DNA of 43,441 bases from Bacillota bacterium (lineage in GTDB: Bacteria; Bacillota; Clostridia; Tissierellales; Peptoniphilaceae): the NCBI GenBank assembly GCA_023443025.1, contig JAEZWM010000011.1, forward strand, positions 1-43,441, in the 5' to 3' direction. The notes under the pieces are model-generated. The model did not search any database and was not told the DNA's origin. It saw only the letters and a list, made by a program, of their open reading frames with translations. The position numbers were made by a program, and so were the translations under genes. Shown here one piece after another: positions 42,332 to 43,441 of the stretch; the stretch's first letter is position 1, and each line of letters begins with the position of its first letter.

Positions 42332-43441
42332 ATGCAGCTTCAAACTGACTATTATAAAGTTCTGAGTAAAACTCACCATGTTCCATTAGTTCGTCATGGC
42401 TACCACTTTCTATAACATCTCCATCTTTCATAACCAGAATTATATCTGAGTTTCTAATTGTAGAAAGTCTGTGTGCGATTACAAATGATGTCCTACCTCT
42501 AGTAAGCTTGTCCATAGCCTCCTGTACCATTCTTTCAGTTCTCGTATCAACTGAACTGGTTGCTTCGTCAAGAATCGTAAGTGGTGCATTATTGATCATT
42601 GCTCTTGCAATTGTAACTAGCTGTCTTTGCCCTGCTGACAGACTTTCCTTATCGCTGAGTACAGTGTCATATCCATCAGGAAGTGTGTCTATAAAGTGGT
42701 CTATACCGACTGCTTTACTTACACTTATGATTTCCTCTTCAGTTACGCCTTCTTTGTTGTATACGATGTTTTCTCTTATAGTCCCTTCAAATATCCAAGT
42801 ATCTTGCAGAACCATGCTGAATTGCTCTCTAACATTTTCTCTTGGAACATCTTTAATAGAAACTCCATCTATCAGGATGTCTCCACTATCTATCTCGTAA
42901 AACCTCATTAACAGATTTACAATTGTGGTTTTCCCTGCTCCGGTCGGTCCAACTATCGCTACCTTTTGTCCGGCATCAATATTGACTGTTAAGTCATGAA
43001 TTACAAATTTATCTTTAGAATACCCGTATTTTACATGTTTAAATTCCACATTTCCTTTTACATCGGTTAGAAGATTTTGTTTTTCTTCTTCATTTGAAAG
43101 TTCAGTTTCATCTAAGATTTCAAATACTCTTTCCCCTGATGCTGCAGTTCTTTGAAGATTATTAAATGACTGAGCAAATTGAGATAATGGTTGGGTGAAA
43201 AGCCTGATATACATCATAAAAGCTACGATTACACCGAAACTTATCCTGCCATTCATAGCAAGTGTAGCTCCTACGACACATACTGCAACATATCCAAAGT
43301 TTCCTACAAAGCCCATAATAGGCATCATAAGACCGGATAAGAATTGTGATTTCCATGCGGTATTGTATAGCTTTGCATTTATTTCTTCGAATTTGTTCTT
43401 TGAAGTTTCAGAGTAGTTGTACACTTGTACCACATTGTGCC
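42330..43441 (-). CDS. ABC exporter, permease-ATPase half-transporter (5' end outside window)
   Basis: The visible part (about 370 codons) runs from the end of the fourth intracellular loop (HNVVQVYNYSE) through the last two membrane helices to a full ATPase domain: Walker A GPTGAGKTT, Q-loop QDTWIFEGTIREN, signature LSAGQRQ, Walker B LTILDEATSSVD and the switch His in VIAHRLSTIR. This is the type of multidrug or lipid exporter commonly found as a heterodimer pair in Firmicutes. The signature LSAGQ (instead of LSGGQ) fits the better-conserved half of such pairs. The N-terminus lies outside the window; the partner gene would be expected upstream there. Confidence 0.9.
   Translation of the reverse strand, partial: HNVVQVYNYSETSKNKFEEINAKLYNTAWKSQFLSGLMMPIMGFVGNFGYVAVCVVGATLAMNGRISFGVIVAFMMYIRLFTQPLSQFAQSFNNLQRTAASGERVFEILDETELSNEEEKQNLLTDVKGNVEFKHVKYGYSKDKFVIHDLTVNIDAGQKVAIVGPTGAGKTTIVNLLMRFYEIDSGDILIDGVSIKDVPRENVREQFSMVLQDTWIFEGTIRENIVYNKEGVTEEEIISVSKAVGIDHFIDTLPDGYDTVLSDKESLSAGQRQLVTIARAMINNAPLTILDEATSSVDTRTERMVQEAMDKLTRGRTSFVIAHRLSTIRNSDIILVMKDGDVIESGSHDELMEHGEFYSELYNSQFEAA

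Overview
The window is a compact, low-GC chromosomal segment of an anaerobic Gram-positive bacterium, most likely a Clostridia/Tissierellia-type Firmicute. The evidence is the murA, recD2, comF and T-box repertoire, strong GGAGG ribosome-binding sites, frequent TTG starts (pyrG, murA, atpA, the gntR regulator) and a V-type rather than F-type ATPase. Assignment below class level is inference. About 40 protein genes are present and nearly all lie on the minus strand; only a three-gene sugar-phosphate operon and a yihY/brkB gene are on the plus strand. I found no tRNA, rRNA, CRISPR array or prophage.

Layout, left to right. 1-2330: a MerR regulator cut by the window edge, then cysE and cysK behind a tRNA-Cys-type T-box leader. 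2385-5173: small DUF2007 and C_GCAxxG_C_C proteins, RarD and RtcB. 5236-8255: agaS-lacD-gntR (plus strand) with a clear promoter and two matching operator-like sites. 8256-11492: an XdhC-family protein, a YihY/BrkB protein and a dicarboxylate/amino-acid symporter. 11602-15789: comF, recD2 and murA. 15871-16902: a single-gene Y1 (RAYT-like) transposase element with inverted ends. 16949-25580: a nine-gene V-type ATPase operon, H-I-K-E-C-F-A-B-D. 25692-31844: upp, rpiB, an arginine-phosphatase-type gene, a fused CDF-transporter/Sua5 gene, a DUF1576 membrane protein and prfA. 31937-39458: paired chromate-transporter halves, prmC, yqhQ, rpmE, rho, glpX, a transaldolase-like gene and fba. 39649-43441: pyrG, a lone ABC permease and a multidrug-type ABC exporter cut by the right edge.

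Read on the minus strand, pyrG-fba-tal-glpX-rho-rpmE-prmC/prfA-sua5-ywlE-rpiB-upp-ATPase-murA matches the order around pyrG...upp-atp-murAA in Bacillus subtilis. Here a V-type ATPase with a sodium-binding signature in its rotor sits where B. subtilis has the F1Fo operon. The spoIIR and spoIID genes of the B. subtilis locus are not seen.

The observations most worth checking are these: a CTP synthase whose glutaminase nucleophile is Ser instead of Cys; an in-frame fusion of a manganese-type cation exporter to threonylcarbamoyl-AMP synthase that keeps an internal TTG start with its own ribosome-binding site; the V-ATPase in the F-ATPase position, with an inverted repeat inside its promoter; and a MerR gene that seems to start at AUC.
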